A program made the position numbers and the translations under genes. Positions 11,419-22,133 of a stretch of 64,000 nt of DNA are shown here, one piece after another. Source of the DNA: Drosophila miranda (taxonomy: Eukaryota; Arthropoda; Insecta; Diptera; Drosophilidae). The stretch covers positions 480,001-544,000 of the forward strand of contig NC_046673.1 in assembly GCF_003369915.1 (NCBI RefSeq), given 5' to 3'. Position 1 is the stretch's first letter. Each line of letters starts with the position of its first letter. The notes beneath the pieces are model-generated. The model was not told where the DNA came from. It saw only the letters and a program-made list of their open reading frames with translations, and did not search any database.

Positions 11419-12306
11419 TGAGGTGTGGGTGTGGCCTACGTTGGGCGCGGCAGAAGAATGCAGGGCACGCCGGCGTGTGCTCAATAGTGTTACGGAATCC
11501 GGTGGGCATGCCCACGCGTATGTTGTCCCTCCTGGGACTGACGACATACTCGTGGTGGTGTTCCAGTCCCACCTGAACGATAGGTGGCCAGGGCTGAGGG
11601 AAGTCCAGGGAGGCTCGATGGTGTATGGGAACATCGGGGGGAGCTGCAGCCGGTACTGGGGATATAAGGAATAGAATAGGATTAGTTATATGTATTAGTA
11701 AGGGAAAAAGGGATAAATAGGAGTGAAAATATTAGAAAACGTGGATTGGATTATGGAAATCGTGGAGCGTGGACGGAAGAGTAACGTCGAAATTTGAAAT
11801 TTTGTGCTTAAAACAGAAAGTTTGAAGTGAGTACAGAAAAAAGCGGGCGAGAAAATAGGTTGTAGTGCAGAAAATTTTACTCACAGCCGGCAAGGAATAT
11901 AGCCACCAGAACCGGGCCAGAAGGTTTCCTGGAGAGGAACACTGGAGTTTGAGAAAGTCGACTGCAGAGAAGAAGACTGTCCAACGTGAACCTGAGTGAG
12001 TTCGTTCCAGTTGCGCGTGTGTGAGCCAAGAAGCGCGGGACGTGTGAAGGGGGAGGGTGAAAGAGGACGATTTAGCTGCCAGGGCGATTTAGCCACATCG
12101 CACGATCGTTGCATCGCCTTCCAGTGCGTGCCACACGTTTGGTCTCATCACTAACCATACAGTATGGTTAGTGGTCACAGGTAGGGCGGGCGCGCGAAGT
12201 GATAACACCCAAGCTTCACCCACTTGATAGACGTCTGTTTATGATTTTCTTTGTCTTTAGTTTGTTGTTAGTTTTGATGTCCCGAGAAATAGTATGTCTA
12301 CTTTTT
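11419..12306 (+). other. 3' non-coding part of the Ty3 element
   Basis: No long frame continues. A purine-rich run at about 12044-12066 (GAAGGGGGAGGGTGAAAGAG) could be the polypurine tract. A 25-base perfect palindrome lies at about 12150-12174 (CACTAACCATAC-A-GTATGGTTAGTG). Its right half recurs at 6071-6083, just outside the 5' end, so this may mark an LTR border or an old insertion junction. Confidence 0.45.
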
Positions 12307-12396
12307 TGTCGACATTTGGCGGGCAAGGGGAACTACCCAGCCCTGGGGTCGACAGCTAGCCGGCATTGCCCTCTGGGAAACAAGCCAAGTGTAACA
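12307..12396 (-). repeat. 90-bp terminal repeat at the 3' end, inverted copy
   Basis: Reverse complement of 6255-6343 over its whole length with only a few differences (for example GGCGGGCAAGG here). It ends GTGTAACA, a possible LTR end. A normal LTR pair would be direct; here the pair is inverted. Confidence 0.8.
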
Positions 12397-12404
12397 TACA
12401 GTAT

Positions 12405-13435
12405 ATAGATGTGCCAGTTCATAGAACGAACATGTCGCACATATAACACAGAATATCCCGTCCCATGGGGTTCGGGTCTGGTGTTCGGCTACCGCAGAAA
12501 GAACATCTCTGCATGTGTTCGTACACACACAATGACCTCTAGTACCAGGCAACTAGTTCTGCGCCGGTGCCGCACTAGCTACATATGTATGTAGCTAAGC
12601 ATCTAACCTCAAGACAACTGTAATTTTGAAAACCCTCATGCAATATGCGAATGTAATGAATGGATATATTTATGTACACGCGCATATACGTAAGATATTT
12701 CATAATTGAATTAGAAAATGTATAGGTATTCTCCATGAGAGTATTCAAGGTGCGTCGGAACATTCCCGTCGGAAAGCGCGCGATTGACATGTGATTTGAA
12801 ATATACATATGTATGTATGCATATTTTTTTTAGTTTGTACATATTTATATTTTCTTATATCGTATATTTAAATTTATCATTACTTTAGTTTTAAATTAAA
12901 AATTTTAATAAACAAAGCAGTCGAGAACCGAAGGCGTTTATATAATTTGTAGTCAACCTGTTTAAACTAAGGATATAAATGTGTAATTATATTATTGCAA
13001 TTTGTTATATTTTTTAGTATAAATCAAACAGATAACAGCTTTTATTTGTTTCCCACGCCTAAGTGTCTCGCACCCCCACCCACTCTACCCATTCTATATT
13101 TACATATTTTGATTCGCTAAGGTCAGTTCATCAATAAGCTGAAGCCTCGAACAAAAACCAAGCTCAAATTTTGGTTCTAGCGGCCAGAATACAATAATAT
13201 ACACGAAAAGTACGAGAGAATGCATGTGCACCCATACATTCAAATATGCTGGAGGCAGAACAGAAAACCGAAATCACAATGAAAACGAAAAGAGCATCAA
13301 ATTACACATTTGTGTGTGCTAACACATGCAAAGATGTTCTCGGCTCATGATAACGCGTCCATGGGACGGGATATTCTGTGGTCGACGTGCGACATGTTCC
13401 TTCTATGAACTGGCACATCTATATGTGTAGGTGTA
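12405..13435. repeat. foldback element, copy 2
   Basis: The left arm at 12405-12530 (GATGTGCCAGTTCATAGAAC, AACATGTCGCAC, ACAGAATATCCCGTCCCATG, AACATCTCTGCATGTGTT) returns as reverse complement at 13315-13435. The left arm carries about 20-25 extra or changed bases in the middle. The interior is AT-rich, holds no transposase frame and includes a possible polyadenylation-like AATAAA region around 12905. It belongs to the same family as 5398-6065 and starts nine bases after the Ty3 element ends. Confidence 0.65.
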
Positions 13436-13742
13436 TATCTATAGGTGTAGTTTGCCTGTATTTAGCATGTAAAATTAAAATTAATTTATTTAATTAATTA
13501 ATTCCTTAAAAATTAATTGTGTGGAAATTGTAGCTGATTATTTTTGTATAAAAAATCAGCAGAGAACTTAAAATTAGTTAGTCTTGTAGAAAATTTATTC
13601 GTTCATCGGATAAAATTATTTGTTAAGGGCTGAAAAGCCTAGCTATTGATGGAATATGAACACAAATAGTTCTTTCGTGTATTTTTGGTATATTTTGAAG
13701 CTGTATTTTCGGTATATTTTTGTAGAGTCAGACTGTATACCA

Positions 13743-13750
13743 TATCGATA
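13743..13750. promoter_or_regulatory. DRE element upstream of the SPT2 gene
   Basis: Perfect TATCGATA, 123 bases before the ATG at 13873. It fits a DREF-driven housekeeping promoter for the histone chaperone gene. The flank CCGCTTTCACACTG resembles part of motif 1 but is not exact. Confidence 0.65.
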
Positions 13751-13872
13751 AATCCGCTTTCACACTGTTTTCGACCAACAAGTTACGTTTCGCTCATTTT
13801 GGATTAGGATAACGCGATTTTTAAATAAGAATCGTAGGCAGCCCAGGAGCGACACCCAGCAGATTTCTAAGC

Positions 13873-16076
13873 ATGGATTTTGGTGAGCTGTTGCATTTGG
13901 CCAAAAAAAAAACCGACGCAGTCACAAAAGATGAGGTGGGTTCAGGCTTTGGTTTCTGTTTTTTGGGGTCATCTCGTGTCTCTGTTGATTTACTCGATGC
14001 ATTTGCAATATTTTCCTGACCATCCCCCACCCCTTTCCACCTGGCCAATATTCGCCATTACCACCCACCTTTGTGCATGTATACACATGCATTTGCGTGT
14101 GATTCTCGAATCAAATCAGAATATCGAAAACAAAGGTCCGCTCCAGGTCCAGTCCGACTGGCAATCAGTGACCCCAATTGTCATGCTTTCTTAATCTTAA
14201 TCTTGTGCAATACAGGGCAAGTACTACAGTACCAAGTATGCACCGCCCAAGAAGGAGAGCAAGGCGAGCAAGGAGTTGTCGAGCAACATCCAGAAGTTTC
14301 TAAAGAGGCGCGAGGCCGAGGAACAGGAGCGCAAACGGAAGGAACGCCAGAAACTCACCGAGCTGCTAGCCAAGCGCGACGAGAAATCCAAGAACAAGAT
14401 ACGAAAGATGCTAAAAGTTACTAAGTCGGCCAACAAGTCGGTGCTCGAGGATGCCAACGAGGGTGATAACGGTGGCCAAAACGGTGGTGACCAGGGCGAG
14501 GGCGAAGGCGATGACTACGGCTATGTGTCGACTGAGTCGAATGCCTTCTATCAGAAGTACATTGAGAAAGTGCGCGATGTCCATGAGGACAAGGGATTTG
14601 CCCCCAGCCGTCCTCAGTCGGTACAAGATCTCTCCGGTACGAAGGAGCGTGTCAAGGCAGCCATCACGCGTGAGCGGGAGGAGGCCATGTCCCATACTCG
14701 GCCGCGATCGACATCTGATGCAAGATCATCTGGCGCTTCTGCTACGGCTTCCGGCTCCAAAAGCAAGACCCGGGAGGCTCACGTGGCGCGAGCCTACAGC
14801 ACTTGCAGAGACATGGCCGTCTACAATCCAGAAACGGAACGTCTTGAGGAGGAGCGTAAGAAGCGCGAGGCGGAGAGAAGCAGGGCCAAAGCCAAGCGGC
14901 CTCCTCCTATGGATTTTCAGGCGGTCCTACGTCTGGCGGCGAAAGCGCAGCACGAGCCGGTGGTTTACGTCCAGCCCGAAAAGAAGCAGCCAGAGCGTCT
15001 TTTGTCTGCTCGCGAGAAGCGCGAGATGGAAGAGCGTCAACGACAGAGGGAGCAGCGTGCCGAAAGAGATCGGGTGCGCGAAAACGAACTAAAGGCCAAG
15101 GATCAGAACAAAAATGGTGGCAGTCGCATGGAAACCACCGGACGCATACCCAAGCTCAGCAGCTTCGCATCAAACAAACCCTCTTCCACGCCTCCTTTAA
15201 GCGAATCCAAAGCAAAGCCAACTAGTGATAATGTCTTCAAGCGGCCGGCGCCGCGACCAGCTCCGTCTCCAGCTTCAGCCGCCAGCTCCAGCCGGCTCCC
15301 TGCATCAGCCCATAACTCTTTCACAAAACCTGACAGAAGTCGTCTTCCCGCCACCGCGACAAAGCCGTTGTTAGGCAAACCAATTCTCAGTACCAGCTCT
15401 GGACCCAGTTCCGTCCGCGGACCCAGCGCCGTGCGTGGTCCCGTCGCCAGTGCAAGAATCGTTCCAATAAGGATTCCCTATGGAGCAGCCGGCAGAAATG
15501 GACCAACGCGGGAATTCCCGCCCGGAGATCGTCCAGCCGGTGGTACTCCGGCAAGGACGCGCCAATTTCCACCAGCGGATGTCCAGAGATCAGGCAGCAG
15601 GGCTATGCCGTCTGGTCGTGGCAAACCCCAACAGAAGTCACCCACCAAAAGTATGTTCCGAGCTGACTCGATCCGTCAAATGTGACGAAATAATCATCTC
15701 CTCCCCTCTCCACTTAGGACGCATAGACGATGAGGATGACGATTACGATTCCGAGTTGGATGACTTCATTGATGATGGCGAATGCGAAGAGGACATTTCC
15801 TCGCATATCCGCGACATATTTGGCTATGACAAGCGGCGATATCGCGACCTCGACGATGATGATAGCGAGATGGAGTCGAGCTTTGCTCAGATGCAGCGTG
15901 AGGAGTTCCTCAGTGGAAAAATGGGTGAGTTTGGATATTTTACCGGTCCGCCCCTCAATGGCTAATCCTTTGTTTTAATGATAGGATTGCAAGAGGACTT
16001 GGAGGACATGCGCATGGAGGCGATTCACAAGAAGCGAAAAATTGCCAGACGAAAGGCCACCCGCATCGATGACTAA
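13873..16076 (+). CDS. SPT2 histone chaperone homologue
   Basis: Four exons: 13873-13935, 14216-15650, 15718-15924 and 15985-16076. All borders are GT-AG with matching phases, giving 598 aa. The N-terminus MDFGELLHLAKKKTD resembles the conserved MDFREIL.IA start of SPT2/SPTY2D1. Charged coiled-coil runs follow (KFLKRREAEEQERKRKERQK, and the ERQRQREQRAERDRV region), then a Ser/Pro/Arg-rich middle. The C-terminal SPT2 domain, about residues 480-598, has the acidic signature RIDDEDDDYDSELDDFIDDGE, DIFGYDKRRY and a basic tail KKRKIARRKATRIDD. SPT2 binds H3-H4 and keeps nucleosomes in place during transcription in the nucleus. The first exon is only 21 codons, so the long exon alone misses the true start. 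Well supported; the fly gene name is not assigned. Confidence 0.93.
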
Positions 16077-16773
16077 ACCAGCGCCCAATGTTAGCTCAAA
16101 TCTCAATATTATGCACCATGGATGTATGGGATGGGATTGATTTTTTGATCCATACATGACCACACTTCCGCACATCAATATAGTGCTGCTTATCGAACGC
16201 AAAGGACGATGCTATATTTGCTTGGTTAATGTTCAGCCTGAATCTGCTTGATCCCCCCACTTCACCACAGGTCCGCCGGTTTTTCTACACTGAAGTTTAC
16301 CAAATTCTTAATTCTTGCGAAACGATGCCACCTACGACCGATCAATGCTGAACCTATTGTTGCTTTATGCGTAAAATTGAGTGTTATTTTTGGGAAATTT
16401 AAAAAAAAACTGTGTGCACTAGTTTAGCACGTCAGCATTTAAATTTATGTATGTCTATACGTATACGTTTACAAATCCATTTGCATTGCATTTCAGACAT
16501 TTCTGTACCATATGTGGTACATATATATTTAACGTTGATGTATATACATACATACGTATAAAATATATACACGTACATTTTTTGCATACGGACCTATGGA
16601 TGTGCATACGGACATACATACAAGGGTGTTTAATAACGACTAACCTAATTTTTTTTGTTATGTTGGTACATCTTTTATATGAACATATGTGAAGTTTTAT
16701 TTCAATCTGTCAATTCATTCTTTTTTAAAAAATCATTTAGTATCGATGTCTCATATCATTTTTACACTGTAAA
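16077..16773. other. 3' flank of SPT2 gene, AT-rich spacer
   Basis: Non-coding. It holds the SPT2 3' UTR and then AT-rich DNA with repeated TACATA/GTATAC runs around 16445-16625. No gene seen. Confidence 0.5.
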
Positions 16774-17487
16774 CGAAGGGAAACGTGAGTTGCTGCTGCG
16801 ACCCGATAGATAGTCAGTATGGCTACATTGAGCGAAAGAGTGCGTGCGGAAGAGACAAAAAACTGCAAATTGATTTGGTACCTTTGGCTATAATAATGAT
16901 CCGATCTGATCCAGATTCGGCAATCTGGTAGATATGGTCATTCTTTATGATTGTGCGTTTTTAATTTTCTCGTATCTTCAATATTGTTGTTGCCACAAGT
17001 TTGCGTCCTTTGTGGAGGCGGAAGGGGGTGGGGCGAAATTTTGAAAAGTACTTGTAATAGTGAGATCTAACAGGAGCGTGAATACCAAATTTGGTTGCTC
17101 TAGCCTTAATAGTCTCTGAGATCTGGGGATCTTACAGATTTCCGTCCTTTGCGGGGTGTGGCAAAATTTTGAAAAAAACATCTTAAGGTCTGATATCACA
17201 GGAGTGTGGATACCAAATTTGGTTGCTCTGGCTCTTATAGGTTCTGAGATTCTTGAACTCACATTTTGCAATTCGCCAAACCGACCATGAAACCTGTGTG
17301 TTAGAGAGAGACAGAGCGAGAGAGAATGAAATTGTTTTCTTGTTTCTGGCTATAATAATTATGCGATCTGGTTCAGAATATATATACTTTATGGGGTCGG
17401 AAACGATTCTTTCTGGACCTTATACACATCCATTTTCACCACAAAACTAATATACATACCCCAATACTCATTTTGAGTATCGGGTAA
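16774..17487 (+). mobile_element. DINE-1/mini-me Helentron copy a, internally deleted
   Basis: Starts with the family head (GGGAAACGTGAGTTGCTGCTGC, ..AGTCAGTATGGCT, CAAATTGATTTG..TTTGGCTATAATAATGATC) and ends with CATTTTGAGTATCGGGTA. About 0.7 kb instead of 1.1 kb: the GTCY microsatellite block is missing before GGGGTCGGAAACGATTC. Confidence 0.8.
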
Positions 17488-17699
17488 AACAAAGTGTATT
17501 TCAAACCCTAAAATTGTGTTTTTCTTATCGACCCACAAACATTTTTAGACCAACCTTCTATGTATGTATCCGTATTGCATAGTAACATGTATCATATAAA
17601 TCTGTTTTTTAACCACATAAAGGGTATACACGCAGAGTATGAGAAAATATTTTCCTGTTGTTTAGGCATCCACCATATGAAAAATCACTGACTTACATA

Positions 17700-17746
17700 C
17701 GAGTATACATACATACCTACATACATACATATGTATGTATGTATAT
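17700..17746. repeat. CATA/TATG microsatellite
   Basis: Imperfect ACATACATACAT run passing into ATGTATGTATGTATAT, so it is palindromic overall. It forms the left flank of the small MITE at 17747. Confidence 0.7.
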
Positions 17747-17877
17747 TAGGGTTGCGCTTATCTGTCAAATCGGGCTAGAACTTTATATTTTATTGTTTTA
17801 TACCAAATGATACATTTTATACCCTGAGACCCTTGAAAATTACACTTTTATAAATTTTATAAACAGGCGCAACCCTA
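17747..17877. mobile_element. 131-bp hAT-like MITE
   Basis: Terminal inverted repeats TAGGGTTGCGC and GCGCAACCCTA bound 131 bp of AT-rich DNA. The flanking octamers ATGTATAT (17739-17746) and ATGTACAT (17878-17885) agree at 7 of 8 bases, suggesting an 8-bp target duplication of hAT type. The flank is microsatellite DNA, so chance similarity is possible. Confidence 0.55.
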
Positions 17878-18181
17878 ATGTACATACACATCTACATTTA
17901 ACTTATTAAGTCCGTTTGTCTTATTTCTCTCGGTTCCTAAAAGCGAAGTAACAGGCGAATTGTTGTACCTCCCACTCTCCGTCGGAGTGCCCCCGGTAAC
18001 GAATATCCTTCTCCCCCTATCTCGAATAAAGACTGGCTTTGTAAATTTAAACGTCAAAGGGCGACAACAGATTTTAATTGATCGCTGCATAGAAGATGTC
18101 TCTCCTTCTCACAAGAATTACTTGGCTCCAACGATACACACAATTCTGATGGATAGAGATGGCTGCCACAGAAGCTCCGGC

Positions 18182-20337
18182 TTAGGGCAGCGAGGGCTCC
18201 ACAACGACGGCGCTGCCCACTCGACGGCGATCGCAGACGGGGTGGGGCTCGGAGTCCATGAGGCCGATGGCCGTCTGGGCGGAGTAGGCTTTGTCACCGT
18301 CCAAGTACTTAACTTCGTGACCGATGTGCCGGAGGTATGCGACCGTGTGCCGGGGCACGTCCGGCTCCACCTCGATATACATGGGATCCAGCTGGTGGTG
18401 AAGGCGGCCGGCGTTGACTGCACGCTCGATTGGCTCATGGAGGACGAAGTAGCGGAGGATGGTCTGGGCCACCGAGGTAGTGATCTTGGAGCCGCCGGCG
18501 CCGCCCACCAGCAGCTTCACATTGCCCTGGGAATCCAGTACGATGCTGGGGCAGGTAGAGGAGATGGGCCGCTTGCCGGGCTTTATGTAATTCGCCGGAC
18601 TGGCAGGAATCCCGTAAATATTGATGCGGCCGGGCGTAGAGAAGTCGTCCATCTGGTCGTTGAGGATGAACCCCGTCTGGCGGGACCGTACCTTGGCGCC
18701 CAGATGGCTATTGATGGTGCTGGTCACGGAGATGGCATCCCCGTTAGGGGCGAGCACCGAGATGTGGGCCGTGCCGTGGTCCGGGACGTTGGTGAAGTTG
18801 GCTCCGTAGTAGGACATATTCGTGAATGTGTGATCGTCTAGGATCAGCTCGCGTATCTGCGCCGCAAAGGAGGGATCGATGAGGTTCTCGTAGATTTCCT
18901 GCACCTCCGGCTCGTAGTGGATGTCTCCGAGATTGGTGCGGTGTCCATAGGCGTGTTTAAAGGTCTCAACCAGCCGTTGCCAGTATTTCTCCGTGTTGCT
19001 TGTGTACAGTGGCTCCATCACGTTCAGGATGAAGGTGAGCACGGCTCCACTGGTCGGCAGGGGTGAAGTATAGAGCTCAAATCCACCCGTGAATCGGGCA
19101 TGCAGCGGCATTTCCCAGCGGACCCTGGAGAGAATCAGTAAGGGTTGGCGGTATGTTAAAAATATCAGAAATCTGAGATCTCGAAAGAATCTGGGAGATG
19201 GATAGTGGATCTGCGAAATGCGTCAGGGAGTAGGAGATGTAACAGGGACCTGGGAGATGGATTGGAATAGGGAGATCTGGAGTAATGATTATGGACCTAG
19301 GTGATCGATCGGATCTATCAAGAATTTTGGAAATAGATCAGAGAGATGACCCACGATGTGGGTGATGCATCCGAAATATGATAGAGGATCATATATATCA
19401 GTAGTATCGATCGATTATCTAAGCGAAGGGTCGTAGTCTAGAAAATCTATTATAGATCTATGAGATTGATATTATCCATTACCAATATATCAATCCTATA
19501 GATCCATAATAGATCTTTCAAGCTGCGAGATAAATTAAAGATTTATTCAAATCAGGGATCTGAAGAGACGTGCACTCACTCGTAGTTCTGCAGATCCTGC
19601 TTGGTGACGATGCCGCCCATCGACTGGATGTCTTTGACCAGCTTGGCTCCGACGCGGCCGCCCCGGTAGATGACTCCGGGACCCTCCTGGGCGATTATTT
19701 CGAGTGACTCAGCCAGCATATGACGGTACATGACCTCGCCCTGCTTGTAGATAGTGTCTGTCTTCGGGTTGATGAAGATTTCTGCCATTGAAGGCTCGCT
19801 GCGGATACGCTTCTCCTCCCGCTCTAGCACGCCGGCCAAGTAGCGCGACACCTTGATGCCGCTCCGGCAGATATCAATGGTGGGCTGGAAGAGCTGGTCC
19901 CAGGGTAGCTTGCCGTACTTATCATGCAGCTTCCAGTAGCCGTAGATCTCGCTGGGCACGGCACAGGAGAGCGCGCCGGTGATATCCTTGCCCACGAACA
20001 TATCCTGTGTAGCCGCCGCCGGGGCCGTCTCGCGCGCAATCAGTGTCTCAATGAAGCCCGTCTCCTTGGAGTAGATGGTGGCTACGAAGCCGCCGCCCAC
20101 GCCCAGACTGTGAGGCAGCATTACGCCCTCGCACAGCATCGTGGCAATAGCCGCGTCAGCTGCCGAGCCGCCGATGTCCAAGATGCTGCCGCCAACCTCG
20201 GCACAACCCACGCCGTTGGAGGCGACTGCGCCCATGCGGCGCGGCTCCTCGGTGCGTCCGCGCAAGCCGAACACCAAGCCCAGGATGACACCCACCGCGG
20301 CCACCAAAAGCACAATCCAGCAGACGGCGTATTTCAT
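18182..20337 (-). CDS. gamma-glutamyltransferase (glutathione hydrolase), type II membrane enzyme
   Basis: Cleaves the gamma-glutamyl bond of extracellular glutathione and transfers the group to acceptors; the proenzyme self-cleaves into two subunits. Two exons, 20337-19580 and 19124-18182, spliced GA|GTGAGT to AG|G, give 566 aa, the normal family length. The N-terminus KYAVCWIVLLVAAVGVILGL is a signal anchor. The nucleophile threonine lies at about residue 371 in DHGTAHISV. Also seen are RETAP (glutamate-binding Arg), NDQMDDF (binding Asp), KRPISSTCPSI (the two binding serines) and VGGAGGSKITT (oxyanion glycines), so the enzyme should be active. The ATG at 20337 sits just after a likely 5' UTR acceptor (CTTCCTCCTGGCAG); an upstream in-frame ATG at 20433 is therefore less likely. 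Its D. melanogaster counterpart is probably CG17636, from memory. Confidence 0.93.
19125..19579 (-). repeat. GGT intron with degenerate GAGATC-type repeats
   Basis: The 455-bp intron is made of imperfect short units such as GGGAGATGGAT, AGATCTGG and GATAGAGGATC on the plus strand, continuing into GATC/ATAGATCTAT palindromes. It looks like decayed simple-sequence DNA. No coding content. Confidence 0.5.
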
Positions 20338-21026
20338 GCAGAAGCTGCCAGGAGGAAGACGGAATTGAGAACTACGGTTATTGGTGCAGCAGACGAAACG
20401 ACGGGGGCTTGAACTGGGGTATAGTGCCAACACTTGCCATCTCTTTACTCTGTCCCTCCCTACCGCTCACCCATACCCGACTAATATGTCACCGAACGCG
20501 TCAACCAGTTCCAAATATTTTATCATTGACTCTGAACTGATTGGGTGCTGCGATCCAGCATACATATGTACATATGTTATGTACATAGCTTTGAGTCTCT
20601 GCTTCGAATGTTTTGCCTAATATTTTGATATCTTTGACTGAACTATTGAGGGTAACCAGCTTGTCCGACATCTATAAATCAAAGACAAATTTCCATGAAC
20701 CTAAACTTTAAAACCAATCTAACAGTCAGCAACAATTTGAGCTCCGGCTGACGACAATATTACTTCGCAGTTAATTCAAGAACTGCGAACTCCGTGCTGA
20801 TCTCCCGTGGAATTAAGACGTATGTATCTAGAAATGAAGCAGGTGATAAAGTAACAGCGAAGCTAGTGGTAGAAACAGAATAGGAACAGAATGTGCCATA
20901 AGAATGAAAACGACATTGGAGCACATATGAATAGGATATAGTAGAATATGGAAATTATGACGTTGGCCTGAAAAAGCACTAAGTCATGCTAGATTACTCA
21001 TAGAGATATATCAATATAAAATTTAA
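20338..21026. other. GGT upstream region
   Basis: Contains the likely 5' UTR acceptor of the GGT gene (20344) and presumably its upstream exon and promoter, which could not be fixed. No other gene seen. Confidence 0.4.
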
Positions 21027-22133
21027 ACGAGGGGGAACGTTGTGAGTTGCTGCGTACACCGCAACTCTATAGTTATACCCGATACTAAGTCAGTATGGCT
21101 CTCCTCCGGCAGACGCCGCTAATATTAAACGACACGACAAAGAGTGCGTGCGAGAGAGACAGAAAATCAGTCTGAGCGTGACGTCAGGCGCTGCGTAGCC
21201 AGTGCAAATTGATTTGTTCCTTTTGGCTATAAAAATGATCTGATCTGATCCAGATTCAGCAATCTGATAGATATGGTCAATATATATGATTCTGCGTTTT
21301 TAGTTTTCTCGAATCTGCAATATTGTGGATGCAACAGATTTTCGTCCTTTGTGGGGGCGGAAGGGGGTGGGGCGAAATTCTGAGATATACGTTTTATAGT
21401 GAGATCTAACAGAAGTGCGGATACCAAATTTGGTTACTCTAGCCTTAATAGTCTCTGAGATTTGTGGATGCCCCAGATTTTCGTTCTTTGCGGGGGCGGA
21501 AGGGGGTGTGGCGAAATTTGGACACGAAACGGTCAAGGTCCGATATCACAGGAGTGTGGATACCAAATTTGGTTGCTCTGGCTCTTATAGGTTCTGAGAT
21601 CCTTGAACTCATATTTTGCAATTGGCAAAACCGACCATGAAACCTGTGTGTTAGAGAGAGACAGAGCGAGAAAGAATGAAATTGTTTTCTTGATTCTGGC
21701 TATAATAATTATACGATCTGGTTGAGATCTTACATTCTAAAACATATAGTCATCCTCTACGATTCTGCGTTTTTGGTTTTATCGTATCTTTAAAAATGTG
21801 GATGCCACAGATTTTCGTCCTTTGTGGGGGCGGAAGTGGGCGGGGCGAAGTTTTGAAATATTTTTGTAGCAGTGACATATCACAGAAGTCTGGATACAAA
21901 ACATCGTTGCTCTAGCTCTTATAGTCTTTGAGCACTAGGCGCTGAAGGGGACGGACAGACGGACGGACGGACAGACGGACAGACAGACATGGCTCAATCG
22001 ACTCGGCTATTGATGCTGATCAATAATATATATACTTTATGGGGTCGGAAACGATTCCTTCTGGACGTTACACACATCCACTTTTACCACAAATCTAATA
22101 TACCCCAATACTCATTTTGAGTATCGGGTATAA
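21027..22133 (+). mobile_element. DINE-1/mini-me Helentron copy b, full length
   Basis: About 1.1 kb from ACGAGGGGGAACGTTGTGAG to GAGTATCGGGTATAA. The head forms a small hairpin (GAGTTGC..GCAACTC) and the tail another (ATACTC-AAAAT-GAGTAT on the opposite strand). The middle holds three diverged sub-units with TTTTCGTCCTTTG-GGGGGCGGAAG. Near the end lie the GTCY-type microsatellite (about 21955-21988), the conserved block TCGACTCGGCTATTGATGCT and (TA)n. This order, (TA)n, about 33-bp core, (GTCY)n, is the known mini-me hallmark. Confidence 0.88.

Larger units (their letters stand above)
6255..12396 (+). mobile_element. Ty3-type LTR retrotransposon, nearly complete, with inverted ends
   Basis: Order on the plus strand: an 89-bp terminal sequence (6255-6343), a primer-binding site (6346), a leader of about 0.5 kb, gag, protease, reverse transcriptase, RNase H, integrase, and a 3' non-coding region ending at 12396. 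There is no envelope gene. Gag and Pol look most like the Osvaldo/Ulysses group of Drosophila retroelements (from memory of family features, no search). Damage is slight: no in-frame ATG is left at the start of gag, one TGA interrupts pol (8849-8851) and one frameshift lies near 11220. Unusually, the 89-bp ends are inverted relative to each other, so ordinary direct LTRs are not evident. Confidence 0.85.

Noticed and set aside
20338-20433. Extended GGT N-terminus from an upstream ATG (MLALYPSSSPRRF..)
   Set aside because: A strong acceptor (CTTCCTCCTGGCAG) lies just upstream of the MKYAVCW start, so the upstream codons are probably intron.
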